Shown here piece after piece: positions 42,819-54,800 of a stretch of 64,000 bases of DNA (position 1 is its first letter; every line of letters begins with the position of its first letter). Position numbers and translations under genes: made by a program. This DNA is from Pirellulales bacterium. Its GTDB lineage: Bacteria > Planctomycetota > Planctomycetia > Pirellulales > Lacipirellulaceae. The stretch is taken from assembly GCA_022841705.1 (NCBI GenBank), contig JALHQZ010000002.1, positions 310,001 through 374,000 of the forward strand, in the 5' to 3' direction. Under the pieces are notes generated by a model. The model did not search any database and was not told the DNA's origin. It saw only the letters and a list, made by a program, of their open reading frames with translations.

Positions 42819-43262
42819 TCACGCTTCTGCCAACTTTGGCTTCAGCAGCGTCGTTGTCATAGCCCGGAACACGGGCTGGGCGATTGTGAGCTCGCGATCT
42901 TCCGCTTGCGCCATGAGGAGATAGGTCGAAGCCCCTTTGTGCCACGCGCGGATGAAAGTGGTGTTGGTGAGATCAAGGCAGATGAAGCTGACGTCGCTGC
43001 CACGGAGGATCGTGCCGGCGATTTCGTCATGGACGGCTTCGGCTTCCAGGTCGGGGTATTCGGTTCGCAGCGCTTCAATCACGCCGTCGATCAGTTCCAG
43101 CAGGTCGAGCATGTCGCGGTAAACCGACAGCGACCAGAACGCCGTTTGGGGCGCCGGGCTGGTGACGGTGATCACCAGTTCGCCCCCTTCAGTGGCTGAT
43201 TCGACCTGCCAGTTGTCCGGGTAGGCGAAACGGAGGCCGTACTGATCGAATTGGGCGGGCAT
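42819..43262 (-). CDS. Conserved small protein, DcrB/PsbP-like fold
   Basis: 147 residues, no signal peptide. The pattern [25 protein letters not shown]... followed by alternating strands resembles the DcrB/PsbP-type alpha/beta fold found in many small bacterial proteins. No catalytic motif. It is separated from the sigma-54 regulator by 125 bases and is probably an independent gene. Confidence 0.65.
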   Translation of the reverse strand: MPAQFDQYGLRFAYPDNWQVESATEGGELVITVTSPAPQTAFWSLSVYRDMLDLLELIDGVIEALRTEYPDLEAEAVHDEIAGTILRGSDVSFICLDLTNTTFIRAWHKGASTYLLMAQAEDRELTIAQPVFRAMTTTLLKPKLAEA

Positions 43263-43430
43263 GGCAGGACCACTGCTAGCAGAGGCGGAACCTTGCAGGC
43301 GGGCGCTGCAAAAACCCGATCTTAACTCAGGGGGCCGCGACTGCCAGACCCGCTTTCCAGACCTTTCGGGCCGCCCTTGTGACGCCGTGTGGAAAGCTTG
43401 TATTCTCCCGGCCAGTTCCGTCCCCAGGCC

Positions 43431-44324
43431 ATGCCCGCGATTTCACCAACTCGAATCGTCCTCTGCGCGAGCTGTCTCGTGCTGGCGATCGGCTGCGCGC
43501 GGTTTCAAAATCGCCTCGCGAGTTGCGATCCGGACCGGCAGCAAGGCAAGCTCTTCGCCAGCCAGGGGATGCAGGCCGCGGAGACGGGCAAGTGGCACGA
43601 AGCGCAGCAGTTCCTCAAGCGCGCCGTGGAAGTCTCGCCCGGTGACGCCGCGACTCATCGGCACTTGGCCGAAGCGTTATGGAACAACGGCGACCAACAG
43701 AGCGCGATCACGGAAATTAATCGCGCGTGTCAATTAGAACCCAACGACGCCCGCACGCTGCTGCGCGCTGGTGAGATGTTACTGGCGACCGGCGCAGCGC
43801 CGGCGGCGATTGATCGCGCTGATCAAGTTTTAGCGCTGGAGCACTGTAGCGGCGAAGCGTGGGCCCTCCGCGGCCGCGCCCATCGACAACTTGGCGCCGC
43901 CGCGCGAGCGCAAGCCGACCTCGAACGAGCGCTCGCCGAATCGCCCAACTGCGCCGCGCTGATGCACGACCTGGCGCTGGCCTATCGCGACGCCGGCGCG
44001 GGGGAACGCTTCTTGTCGCTCGCCCAGCAACTGGTCGATCAGCATCCGCGCGGCGAACAGCCGGCGGAGCTCTTAGCGCTGGAAGGGGAAGCGTACTTGG
44101 CTGTGAGCCGCGTGCCCGAAGCGGTGGACACGCTGCGGCTAGCGGTGAATGCCCCGAACGCCTCGGCCGATACGTGGTGCCTCCTCTCCTCTGCCGAAAC
44201 CGCCGCCGGCCAGCCGGAGCTCGCGCTGGCCGCCGCCCAGCAAGCGGTGGCGGTGGATGGCTCGCATCCGCGGAGCCGGGAACTGCTCGCCCAGTTGTCA
44301 CAGGCCGACGGGCGACTGCGATAA
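43431..44324 (+). CDS. TPR lipoprotein
   Basis: 297 residues from the ATG at 43431; a longer frame starts 42 bases earlier but this start gives a clean lipoprotein signal ending in the lipobox LAIGC (cysteine about residue 18). The rest is made of tetratricopeptide repeats (ATHRHLAEALWNNGDQQSAI, DARTLLRAGEMLLATGAAPAAI, AWALRGRAHRQLGAAARAQADL). It is an envelope scaffold for protein-protein contacts, tethered by lipid. Confidence 0.82.
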   Translation: MPAISPTRIVLCASCLVLAIGCARFQNRLASCDPDRQQGKLFASQGMQAAETGKWHEAQQFLKRAVEVSPGDAATHRHLAEALWNNGDQQSAITEINRACQLEPNDARTLLRAGEMLLATGAAPAAIDRADQVLALEHCSGEAWALRGRAHRQLGAAARAQADLERALAESPNCAALMHDLALAYRDAGAGERFLSLAQQLVDQHPRGEQPAELLALEGEAYLAVSRVPEAVDTLRLAVNAPNASADTWCLLSSAETAAGQPELALAAAQQAVAVDGSHPRSRELLAQLSQADGRLR

Positions 44325-44438
44325 CCTGAGTAGCTGCGAAAGGGTGTCGCGGCTCGGGTGACATTTCTGTTCTGTCCCGGCCTGTGGTAGTATCACACCA
44401 GCCACGGGGCAAAGCCTTGGCCAAGCGAAAGGGTTCCG

Positions 44439-47156
44439 ATGCGGCTTATCAACCAGTTTTTGCTCATAGCTCTCCTCACGGCGTTTGGCGCCACCCCCGT
44501 GTTCGCGGGGGTGCTGCTCGATTTCACGCCGATTTCCGGGTGGGACCCAGCCCAAGCGGGCCAGCTTCCACCGCTCGAAGCGGGCTGGTCGGCGTATCTG
44601 ATGTCAGCCCGGAGCGATGACAACTCGCTCATCTCGGCGGTCGATGTGCAGCTTCGCGGAAACTTTGCCCAGCGGTGGGGAGTTGATGAGGAGAATCCGC
44701 TGGGGATTTCGACGCCCACGGGATTGAGCCGCACGGGGTTCGATTCGCACCTGCTGCCTGCAAATGACGCGCTGCTGATATCAAGCACGGTGCATGAAGA
44801 CCTTGGCAACTCGCCGCTGACCATGCCGAGTGGCGCGCGGGTTGGGAGTGGAAATTCATTACGCGGGGTCTGGGGCATCCCTAGTGCTACTCAGCGTTCG
44901 GCGCTCGATTTGGCGTATGTGGTTATTCCAAGTGGTTCGCTCGATCAGCTTGACTATGCGGTCGATATTGCCACGCGTGATAGTGTGTTCAATTTGCGGA
45001 AGGGTTTTGATCCGCCACATTTGACACCCACGCCAGAGGTTGTCGTTGTTGGTGAAGCGATCAGCTCTCATGCACAGCCATATTCCCAACCGGTTTTGGA
45101 TCCGAATGCCGCCGACCAAACCCGATTGAATCTTACCCGGCTTGACTCGATCGATTCCGCTTCGCAGTTGCTCTCAATTACTCAACCGGGCTGGGCAGGG
45201 TATCTCCTGAGTGCAACTACACTTGATGGTGCGAAGTTCAGCGCCGTCGACATCAAACTTCAGGGTAACTTCCATCAGTACTGGGGCTTCAGCGAAGACG
45301 CCGGCGAAGCGCTGGCGACGGTGCAGGGCGCCAGCCGCAGTGGCGTTGATACGCATTTGCTACCGGCGACTGATGCGATTCTGCTGTCCGATCAATTTGA
45401 CGAAGACCTGGGTTCAGAGCGCAACGCCACGGTTGGAGGAAGTGCGTATGGTGTTGGCAATTCGATCAAGGGCGTATGGGGCATTCCAGGTGGCAGCCAA
45501 TCGCAGTCGCTCGACTTGGCTTACATCGTGGCGCCGGAAGGTCTGACATTGGACCAGCTTCAGTACTCGGTCGACCTCGCCCGTAACGATGGAGGAACAG
45601 CTTACTTGCGTAACGGATTCGCCGCGCCCGAAGCGCCGCCGCTACCCCCGCCCACGGTTGTGCAAGAAGGCACAACCACGACGCTGCCTGGCTACAATCC
45701 CCACGGAGAACTTCCAGCTTTACCTCCAGAGTTGCCGGTGACGGTGGTCCCGCCGACCCTGCCGCCGGTCGACCAACCCACTCCCCCGCCGCTGCAACCT
45801 ACCCTTCCGCCGGTCGATCCAACAGCCACAACTGAGTTGAGCCTCACCCGGCTTGATTCGCTCAACTCGGCCACGCAACCACTTTCGATCACTCAGGCGG
45901 GTTGGGCGGGTTATCTCCTGAGTGCGACTTCACTGAATGGCGCCAAGTTCAGCGCCGTCGATTTGAAGCTGCAGGGTGTTTTCCATCAGTATTGGGGCTT
46001 CAGCGAAGATGCCGGCGAAGCGTTGGCCACGGTGCAGGGCGCCAGCCGCTCCGGCGTTGATACGCATTTGCTACCGGCGGCGGACGCGATTCCCATCACC
46101 AATCAATTCGCTGAAGACCTGGGACCGGAGCGCAACACTACTGCGGGCGGCAGCGTGTACGGGGTTGGCAATGCGATCCAGGGTGTATGGGGCATTCCCG
46201 GCGCGAGTCAAACGGAGACGCTCGACCTCGCGTATATCGTGGCGCCTGAAGGTTTTTCACTCGACCAACTTCAGTATTCCATCGATCTTGCACGAACTGA
46301 AGGCGGGGTCGTAAATTTCCGCAATGGGTTCGCGATGCCGGAACCGCCGATGGTGACGCCGCCCGACATGTACACCGTCACGGGGCAACCCCAGCCTCAG
46401 ACGCCGGGAACTGCACTCGAAACAGTGGTTCGCGAAGATGGCTCTGTGGTGCGTGAAGAAGTGCCGATCCCCGGTTGGCAGCCGGGGGACCCGTGGGGCA
46501 GCTTACCAATCAATCCACCAGCAGAAGTCGGAACGACTCCAACTTTGATCGAGCTCCCGCCGCCCGCCACAGAACAACAACTCCCGATCTTTACCGATTT
46601 CGTTGTTGCCGATGACGGCAGTATTCTGGCGCTCTATCAGGAATTAACTTCGATTGATCGGATTCGGACCGAGGTCGTGAACAATGTTCCTCTGCTGTAC
46701 CTCGACGATCAGCTCGTCGGTCGTAAATTGGGTTTGCGAATTGGCGCAGGTGACCGCCTGCTTACGAATGTCGGTGACAATAGCGCAACAGACGATCCGA
46801 GTGAGACGGTTGTCATCACAACCCAGGAGAGCGCGCTTGAGCGATTGGTTCGAACTGCCATTAGGGGTGAACAATCATTTGACAACGGCGAACTCGCGCT
46901 GAACCAGTTCGCGACGATGTATCTTCAAAGTTTGCCCAATGACCTCTACATCCACGGCACGAACTGGGCGATGGACAACACGGGTATGGCCGACTGGTTC
47001 GGTGACGTAGTTGGCGTTGCCTACGATGCCGATTCGTCTTACGCCTACACGATGCTGAGCGACCGCGGTCCGTCGTTTGAAGCGGTTCCCGAGCCGAGCG
47101 CAATCGTCATCACGCTCGCCGGAATCGCCTTATTGTTCCGGCCCCGTAAAAACTGA
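44439..47156 (+). CDS. PEP-CTERM protein with three tandem ~175-residue repeats and Pro-rich linkers
   Basis: 905 residues, AAAGGG before the ATG. After a signal peptide ending PVFAG come three homologous modules (about 24-200, 230-400 and 465-640), each with GWxxYLxSA, AVDxxLxGxFxQxWG, SRxGxDxHLLPAxDA, GxGNxxxGVWGIP and SLDLAYIVAPEG. Modules 2 and 3 are nearly identical even in DNA. Proline-rich linkers (ELPALPPELPVTVVPPTLPP) join them. A separate domain (~700-870) precedes a terminal VPEPSAIVITLAGIALLFRPRKN sorting signal. It should be a surface or matrix protein placed by exosortase. Confidence 0.87.
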   Translation: MRLINQFLLIALLTAFGATPVFAGVLLDFTPISGWDPAQAGQLPPLEAGWSAYLMSARSDDNSLISAVDVQLRGNFAQRWGVDEENPLGISTPTGLSRTGFDSHLLPANDALLISSTVHEDLGNSPLTMPSGARVGSGNSLRGVWGIPSATQRSALDLAYVVIPSGSLDQLDYAVDIATRDSVFNLRKGFDPPHLTPTPEVVVVGEAISSHAQPYSQPVLDPNAADQTRLNLTRLDSIDSASQLLSITQPGWAGYLLSATTLDGAKFSAVDIKLQGNFHQYWGFSEDAGEALATVQGASRSGVDTHLLPATDAILLSDQFDEDLGSERNATVGGSAYGVGNSIKGVWGIPGGSQSQSLDLAYIVAPEGLTLDQLQYSVDLARNDGGTAYLRNGFAAPEAPPLPPPTVVQEGTTTTLPGYNPHGELPALPPELPVTVVPPTLPPVDQPTPPPLQPTLPPVDPTATTELSLTRLDSLNSATQPLSITQAGWAGYLLSATSLNGAKFSAVDLKLQGVFHQYWGFSEDAGEALATVQGASRSGVDTHLLPAADAIPITNQFAEDLGPERNTTAGGSVYGVGNAIQGVWGIPGASQTETLDLAYIVAPEGFSLDQLQYSIDLARTEGGVVNFRNGFAMPEPPMVTPPDMYTVTGQPQPQTPGTALETVVREDGSVVREEVPIPGWQPGDPWGSLPINPPAEVGTTPTLIELPPPATEQQLPIFTDFVVADDGSILALYQELTSIDRIRTEVVNNVPLLYLDDQLVGRKLGLRIGAGDRLLTNVGDNSATDDPSETVVITTQESALERLVRTAIRGEQSFDNGELALNQFATMYLQSLPNDLYIHGTNWAMDNTGMADWFGDVVGVAYDADSSYAYTMLSDRGPSFEAVPEPSAIVITLAGIALLFRPRKN

Positions 47157-47235
47157 ATTGACTCCCCGCACGACTTTCCTTCTACTGTCGGAGCGTTAAA
47201 CCAGTCAGCGCCGCCGCGCTTGAAGGAATCTCGTC

Positions 47236-47763
47236 ATGCCCGTTGATCTCGGCGACCTCTGGCTTCCCATCCTGCTTGCTGGTCTCGCAGTGCACATCGC
47301 CAGCACGATTGCGTGGACGGTCTTGCCGCATCACAAGCCGGAGTGGAAGCCACTGCCGGATGAGGACACCACGCTCAAGCGGCTGAGTGAGCTCGGCATC
47401 CCGGCGGGGCAATATATGTTTCCCCATCACGGAGCGAGCGCCGAAGCGCAGAAACTTGGTTGCACCGGCTTCCTGGTGAAGTGGGCGCAGCCGGCCAGCA
47501 TGGGGCAGAACATTCTCTTTACGCTGCTGTACTTTATGTTCATCAGTTTCACGCTCGGCTACTTGGCGTCGATCGTGCTGCCCGCCGGCGCCGAGTTCAA
47601 GCAGGTCTTTCGGTTCGTCGGCACGGCGGGCTTTTTGGCGTACTGCGGGGCAATCAACCCGCACGCCATCTGGTTCCGCCGCAAAATGGCGATGGAGTAC
47701 CTCGACGGCGTGGTCTTTGCGCTCATCGCCGCGGCGGTCTTCGCTTACTTCTGGCCGAAGTGA
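47236..47763 (+). CDS. Conserved small membrane protein
   Basis: 175 residues with four hydrophobic segments (LWLPILLAGLAVHIASTIAW, GQNILFTLLYFMFISFTLGYL, FRFVGTAGFLAYC, MEYLDGVVFALIAAAVFAY). A loop with MFPHHGASAEAQKLGCTGFLVKW is conserved-looking. No known family motif; planctomycetes carry similar proteins of unknown role. No operon partner is evident. Confidence 0.7.
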   Translation: MPVDLGDLWLPILLAGLAVHIASTIAWTVLPHHKPEWKPLPDEDTTLKRLSELGIPAGQYMFPHHGASAEAQKLGCTGFLVKWAQPASMGQNILFTLLYFMFISFTLGYLASIVLPAGAEFKQVFRFVGTAGFLAYCGAINPHAIWFRRKMAMEYLDGVVFALIAAAVFAYFWPK

Positions 47764-47772
47764 AGGACGATT

Positions 47773-47823
47773 GGGGACGCGCCGCTTCTCTGAAAAGGCA
47801 GCTCGCGGATGCGGCGCGTCCCC
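47773..47823. repeat. Palindromic repeat upstream of groES
   Basis: Perfect 13-bp arms GGGGACGCGCCGC (47773-47785) and GCGGCGCGTCCCC (47811-47823). Located between the membrane-protein gene and the groES promoter; it could also end transcription of the membrane-protein gene, but no T-run follows. Confidence 0.65.
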
Positions 47824-47898
47824 TCTATCTGCGTCGGTCTGCCAATATGGCAGGCTTACTTTGGCTTGTTTGCGAATCACTGCCGAACGGGCCCCATT

Positions 47899-47927
47899 TT
47901 GACAGCCGGGCCTCGGCCGGGTCTAAT
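47899..47927 (+). promoter_or_regulatory. Promoter of groES-groEL
   Basis: A perfect TTGACA (47899-47904), a 17-bp spacer and TCTAAT (47922-47927), one base from TATAAT. The expected leader is about 160 bases. No CIRCE (TTAGCACTC-N9-GAGTGCTAA) element was seen. Confidence 0.7.
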
Positions 47928-48096
47928 TGCAAGTCTTGGCCGGGTTTCGACTTACGACACTCTGCCACCTTCGGCACGCGGGTTGCTTCCCGGCCGACTA
48001 CCCATTGGCGGTTGCGCTGCGGGTCCATGAATCAGTTCGCCGCCGACTTTCGGGCGGCTTTCGCATCACACGTTCTTTTGAAGAGGAGTTTTTCCG

Positions 48097-48417
48097 ATGG
48101 CGGCTGTCGCAACCAAGAAGAAGACCAAGGTTTTGTTGCAACCGATTGGCGATAAAGTGGTCGTCGAGCGGGAAGAAACCAAAGAGAAGACCGCGGGCGG
48201 CATCTACCTGCCGGACAACGCCAAGGATAAGCCCACCCGCGGCACCATCATGGCGGTCGGCACCGGCCGGCTCCTCGACGACGGCAAGCGCGGCCCGATG
48301 CAAGTGAAGGTCGGCGATCGGGTGCTCTTCACCAGCTACGCCCCCGAAGTCATCGAAATCGGCGACGACGAATATCTGCTGATGAGCGAGAGCGATATTT
48401 TAGCGGTGATTGAATAG
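48097..48417 (+). CDS. groES: Co-chaperonin GroES
   Basis: 106 residues. After a short Ala/Lys-rich start the protein shows the GroES fold: LLQPIGDKVVVEREETKEKTAGGIYLPDNAKDKPTRG (the mobile loop with its IYLP hydrophobic tip) and VKVGDRVLFTSYAPEVI. It caps GroEL for folding. AAGAGGAG lies 9 bases upstream of the ATG. A good promoter is 170 bases upstream; groEL follows after a palindromic repeat. Confidence 0.96.
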   Translation: MAAVATKKKTKVLLQPIGDKVVVEREETKEKTAGGIYLPDNAKDKPTRGTIMAVGTGRLLDDGKRGPMQVKVGDRVLFTSYAPEVIEIGDDEYLLMSESDILAVIE

Positions 48418-48427
48418 CGCAGCCTTG

Positions 48428-50155
<1,728 letters not shown>

Positions 50156-50189
50156 CGGACTGACGTTGTCAGTTGATTGGGAACTTTGC

Positions 50190-50230
50190 AGCCCCGTCGA
50201 GCCGTTGGCTCGGCGGGGCTGATTTTTATT
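50190..50230 (+). terminator. Intrinsic terminator of groES-groEL
   Basis: A 14-bp stem (50190-50203 with 50207-50220, one G-U pair) with a three-base loop, followed by GATTTTTATT. It ends the chaperonin operon 35 bases after the groEL stop. Confidence 0.88.
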
Positions 50231-50247
50231 GAACGCGAGGAAGACTC

Positions 50248-51408
50248 ATGCAACCACTTTCGGTGTTTGTAAGTTCAACATGTTACGATCTCAAATCGTT
50301 GCGAGAACACCTTCGTGACTCTATTACGACTCTTGGTCATGAAGCTGTACTCAGTGAGTATCCATCGTTTCCCGTCGTACCAGATATTTCCACGGTTGAG
50401 AATTGCAGGAAAGTTGTCCGAGACAGAGCCGATGTTCTTGTGCTTATAGTAGGCGGTAAGCGTGGCTCACTTGATCCAGCAACTGGGAAATCAGTGGTTA
50501 ATAGTGAATATCGTGAAGCGCGAACAAAAGGAATTGATTGCTTAGTTTTCGTAGAACGCACTGTGTGGGACTTACTTCCTACATACAACAACAATCCCGA
50601 TGCAGACTTCTCAGCATCAGTCGATTTCCTGGATGTTTTTCGATTCGTCCAAGAGATCAAAAAAGAAACGTGTTGGATTTTTCCGTTCTCGAAAACTGAA
50701 GAAATACTTGCAGTACTTCGTACGCAGTTTTCGATCAGATTCAAAGACCTACTTGATCGCTATCGAACAAATCGACTAGTCGTACCACCTGATTTCGCCA
50801 ACGAGCCGGATTCGATTGTACGACTCGCAGTTGATCAGGATCGATTTTGGGAGCTTCGATTGACTGCTGCTTTATTGGCAGAAAGGGTAACTCGCTTGGA
50901 AGCAAAATTTAGCGACCTTGATTGTGGCTACATTGTCAATCAGACCCGATATCTGCGTGGCTCGGATACCATTAATTTCATTCAGGATCAAATGGCAGAT
51001 TTTTCGAACATAGTCTTGGGGGTCGAGAGGGTGCTAAATAATCAGTTGACACCAGCCTTTGGACCTCCAGGAACCCCCGGAAATGCTAGTCAAATCAAGA
51101 GAGCTTGTGATAATCTCTTTCAACTATTTATTTCTCTGTATGACTGGGAACTGAAAGTAAAGTTTGTTCGCCCTCATGAAGCACTCAGATCACTTTTTAC
51201 AAAAATGACGGGCTGGAGTCATGAGTACCTTGCCAACTTACGACGTATGGTCGATGAAACCGAGTCACTAGCTTCCAACGTCGAAGCCTCTGGTGATTAC
51301 ACAATTACGTTGGATTTCACTCCGCCGAAAGGGTTAGCCGAACTTGCCGAAGAATTCGAGCGAATGTCGAATGACCCAGTTGTTCAAATGGCGCTGAGCG
51401 AAGTTTGA
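50248..51408 (+). CDS. Stand-alone DUF4062 protein, low GC
   Basis: 386 residues. The N-terminal ~85 residues match DUF4062 (VFVSSTCYDLKSLREHL, LGHEAVLSEYPSFP, ENCRKVVRDRADVLVLIVGGKRGS, SVVNSEYREARTKGIDCLVFV), a TIR/SIR-like fold domain common in NTPase-type defence proteins. The rest is predominantly helical, with a region (~200-310) that could be a coiled coil or oligomerisation module. No NTPase domain is attached. GC (about 42 %) is far below the window's average, suggesting acquisition. GAGGAA precedes the ATG. Defence or signalling role is plausible only. Confidence 0.8.
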   Translation: MQPLSVFVSSTCYDLKSLREHLRDSITTLGHEAVLSEYPSFPVVPDISTVENCRKVVRDRADVLVLIVGGKRGSLDPATGKSVVNSEYREARTKGIDCLVFVERTVWDLLPTYNNNPDADFSASVDFLDVFRFVQEIKKETCWIFPFSKTEEILAVLRTQFSIRFKDLLDRYRTNRLVVPPDFANEPDSIVRLAVDQDRFWELRLTAALLAERVTRLEAKFSDLDCGYIVNQTRYLRGSDTINFIQDQMADFSNIVLGVERVLNNQLTPAFGPPGTPGNASQIKRACDNLFQLFISLYDWELKVKFVRPHEALRSLFTKMTGWSHEYLANLRRMVDETESLASNVEASGDYTITLDFTPPKGLAELAEEFERMSNDPVVQMALSEV

Positions 51409-51500
51409 GAGCCAAAAAATGTGGGACTTGGAGCTTTGACCCCGCTTTGTTTGCCCTCACTTCGCCCGCGGTGCTATGTTCGGGGGAAAAGAGCATCCCC

Positions 51501-51653
51501 ATGCCTGTCAGCATCACCCTACCGCCCCCGCTCGAAGAATCGCTCCGCCGCGAGATCGGCGACCTGGACCACCACGCCAAGAAAGCGCTGCTGGTGGACC
51601 TGTACCGCAAAGAACGGATCACGAAGCCCCAATTTGCCGCGGTGCCTCGATGA
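51501..51653 (+). pseudogene. Truncated UPF0175-like antitoxin-type gene
   Basis: The ATG at 51501 starts a protein of only 50 residues (MPVSITLPPPLEESLRREIG..LLVDLYRKERITKPQFAAVPR). Its first ~45 residues resemble the start of UPF0175 proteins, small antitoxin-like proteins of about 80-95 residues, but it stops where a helix-turn-helix-like region (xLLGFxRYExDxFLKxH) should follow. A composite palindromic repeat begins 8 bases later, as if it had cut the gene. It could also be a short functional protein. Confidence 0.6.
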
Positions 51654-51660
51654 GAAACTC

Positions 51661-51853
51661 GCCCCATCGGGGCGACACACGATAGCCCAGGGCACCGCCC
51701 TGGGGATTCGGCGCCGATCTGATCCGTTGCCCCAACGGGGCAACACACACGCGCCGAGATCAGGTGTCTCGCCCCGATGGGGCGATGGATTTGCGCTCGC
51801 GCCAGTGTCCCAAGGCAATGCCTTGGGCTATCGTGTGATGCCCCGGTGGGGCA
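51661..51853. repeat. Composite palindromic repeat with two inverted copies of one motif set
   Basis: It contains GCCCC-ATC-GGGGC (51661-51673), CCCAGGGC-ACCG-CCCTGGG (from 51681 with the GATAG words), GTTGCCCCAACGGGGCAAC (51726-51744), GCCCCGATGGGGC (51771-51783) and, in inverted order, CCCAAGGC-AATG-CCTTGGG plus GCTATCGTGTG and TGCCCCGGTGGGGCA (to 51853). The left and right halves are clearly the same element in opposite orientation. Probably a mobile-type palindromic repeat. Confidence 0.8.
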
Positions 51854-51895
51854 TGTTGACGAAGGCGCGTGCCCATCCATAGATGGCGTCAGCCG

Positions 51896-54800
51896 TTACG
51901 CGTCATACCCCAAGTTCGGCGCCAACCACCGCTCCACCTCCGCTAGCGGCATGCCTTTGCGGCGGGCGTAGTCTTCCACTTGGTCACGGGCCAACCGGTC
52001 GACGGCGAAGTAGCGCGCTTGCGGGTGCGCGAAGTAGAGGCCGCTCACGCTGGCCGCCGGGTGCATCGCGTAGCTCTCGGTTAGCGTGATGCCGGTGGCG
52101 GCGGTGGCGTCGAGCAGCGTGAAGAGCGTGCGCTTCTCGGTGTGGTCGGGTTGAGCCGGGTAACCCGGGGCGGGGCGGATGCCGCGGTACTTTTCGTCGA
52201 TCAGTTCGTCGTTCGAGAGATTCTCGGTGGCACCGTAGCCCCAGTCGCGGCGGGCTTGGGCGTGCAGGTACTCGGCAAACGCTTCAGCCAAGCGGTCGGC
52301 GAGCGCTTTGGTGAGGATGGAATTGTAATCGTCGTGGTCGGCGTCGAACTTGGCGGCGAGCTCATCGCAGCCGATGCCCGCGGTCACTGCAAACGCGCCG
52401 ATGAAATCCTTGCGGCCGGAATCAACCGGGGCGATGAAGTCGGCGAGTGAGTAATACGCCGATTGGCCCTTGCGTTCCCACTGCTGCCGGAGGGCGTGGA
52501 ACTTGCACTTGATTTTCGTGCGGGAGTCATCGGCGTACACCAGGATGTCGTCTCCTTCGCTGGCCGCGGGCCAGAAGCCGTAGACGCCGCGGGCGGTGAG
52601 GAGGCCGTCGCGGGTGATCGTGGCCAAAAGTTCCTGCGCATCGTCGAACAGTTTCTTCGCTTCGCTGCCGACGTGCTTGTCCTGGAAAATCTTCGGGTAC
52701 TTACCCTTGAGTTCCCAGGTCATGAAGAACGGCGACCAATCGATGTACGGCGTCAGCTCGGCCAGTGGCACGCGCTCGAGAGTCCGCGCTCCGGTGAACG
52801 ACGGCGTGGGAATCTCAACGCTCTTCCAATCGGTGGTGAATCGCTTCGCGAGCGCCGTGGCGTACGGCGTGAGGGTGACCGCTTGACGCTGATTAAAACT
52901 CTTCACCAAATCGACTTGCAGTTCGCGGTTTTTGGCTTCGAACGTGGGGCGGGCTTCAGGGTTCATCAGCGTTTCCACCACGCCGACGGAGCGCGACGCA
53001 TCAAGTACGTGCGTGACGCTTCCCTTGTAATGCGGGGCAATCTTCACCGCCGTGTGCTTCGCGCTGGTGGTTGCGCCGCCGATCAGCAGTGGCGTGGTGA
53101 AATTGAGCCGCTGCATTTCGCGAGCGACGTGTACCATTTCATCGAGGCTCGGCGTGATGAGGCCCGAGAGGCCGATAATGTCGGCGCCTTCTTTCTTCGC
53201 TGCCTCCAATATGTTCTCGCACGAGACCATTACGCCCATGTCGACCACTTCAAAATTGTTGCAGCCGAGCACTACGCCAACAATGTTCTTGCCGATGTCG
53301 TGGACGTCACCCTTCACGGTGGCCATCAGCACCTTGCCGCGCGAAGTGGCGGTGTCGCCGCTCGACTGCTTCTCCGCTTCCATGTACGGCAGCAGATAGG
53401 CGACCGCCTTCTTCATCACGCGGGCCGATTTGACCACCTGGGGCAAAAACATCTTGCCGGCGCCAAACAAATCGCCGACCACGCTCATGCCATCCATCAG
53501 CGGGCCTTCGATGATCGACAGGCAGCGCGGATATTTTTGGCGGGCCTCTTCGACATCCTCATCGATGTACTTGATCATGCCCTTGATGAGCGCGTGTTTG
53601 AGCCGCTGTTCAACTGTGCCGGTGCGCCATGCTTCGTCGCTCTCGGTCTTCTTGCCCGCTTGGCCTTTGAACGCCTCCGCGAAATCGACCAGCCGTTCCG
53701 TGGAATCGGCCCGGCGGTTGAGGATCACGTCCTCGACCAGTTCCTTGAGTTGCGGTTCGATCTCGTCGTAAATCACCAGTTGCCCGGCGTTGACGATGCC
53801 CATGTCGAGCCCCGCCTGCACCGCGTGATACAGAAAGACGCTGTGCATCGCTTCCCGCACGGGATCGTTGCCGCGGAACGAGAAGCTGATGTTCGACACG
53901 CCCCCCGAGACCTTGGCGCCCGGGCAGACCTGCTTGATGCGCCGCGTGGCGTTGATAAAATCAACGGCGTAGTTGTTGTGCTCCTCGATGCCCGTGGCGA
54001 CGGTCAGAATGTTGGGGTCGAAGATGATGTCCTCCGCGGGGAAGCCAATCTGCTCGGTCAGCAGCTTGAAAGCCCGGCTGCAGATGCGAACCTTTTCATC
54101 TTCGGTGGCCGCTTGGCCCTGTTCGTCAAACGCCATCACCACCACGGCGGCACCGTAGCTGCGGCACAGGCCCGCGCGGCGTAGGAACTCCGCTTCACCA
54201 TCTTTCAGACTGATCGAGTTGACAATCGGCTTGCCCTGCACCGCTTGCAGGCCCGCTTCAAGGACACTCCACTTGCTGGAGTCGATCATCACCGGCGCCT
54301 TGGCGATGTCGCTTTCACCCGCGATCAGACGCAGGAACTTCACCATCACCGCTTCGGAGTCGAGCAGCCCCTCGTCCATGTTGATGTCGATGACGTTGGC
54401 GCCGTTCTCGACTTGCTCGCGGGCCACTTCGATCGCCGCTTCGTAGTTTTCCTCTTTGATGAGTTTGGCGAACTTCCGGCTGCCGGTGACGTTTGTCCGC
54501 TCGCCGATCATCAGGAAGTTGCTTTCCGGGCGCAGCTCGAGCGGTTGCGTGCCGCTGAGCCGCAGGTACGCGGGGGCCCCATGCACCTTATGTGGCTTGT
54601 AAGCGGCGAGCGTGGCGGCCATCGCGGCGATGTGCTCCGGCCCCGTGCCACAACAACCGCCAACGATGTTGACCCAGCCATTCTCGGCATATTCGCCCAC
54701 CATCCGGGCCATGGCGGCGGGGCCAAGATCGAACTGGCCCATCTCGTTCGGCAGGCCGGCGTTGGGGTGGCAACTGATGCGCGTGGTGGCGACTTGTTGG

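Noticed and set aside
47764..48096. CIRCE heat-shock operator upstream of groES
   Set aside because: No TTAGCACTC-N9-GAGTGCTAA or near match was found; only a sigma-70-type promoter and a palindromic repeat are present.
52463..54184. Long rightward frame of 573 codons opposite metH
   Set aside because: Antisense to a fully conserved metH; its His/Arg-rich composition is typical of mirrored codons in high-GC genes.
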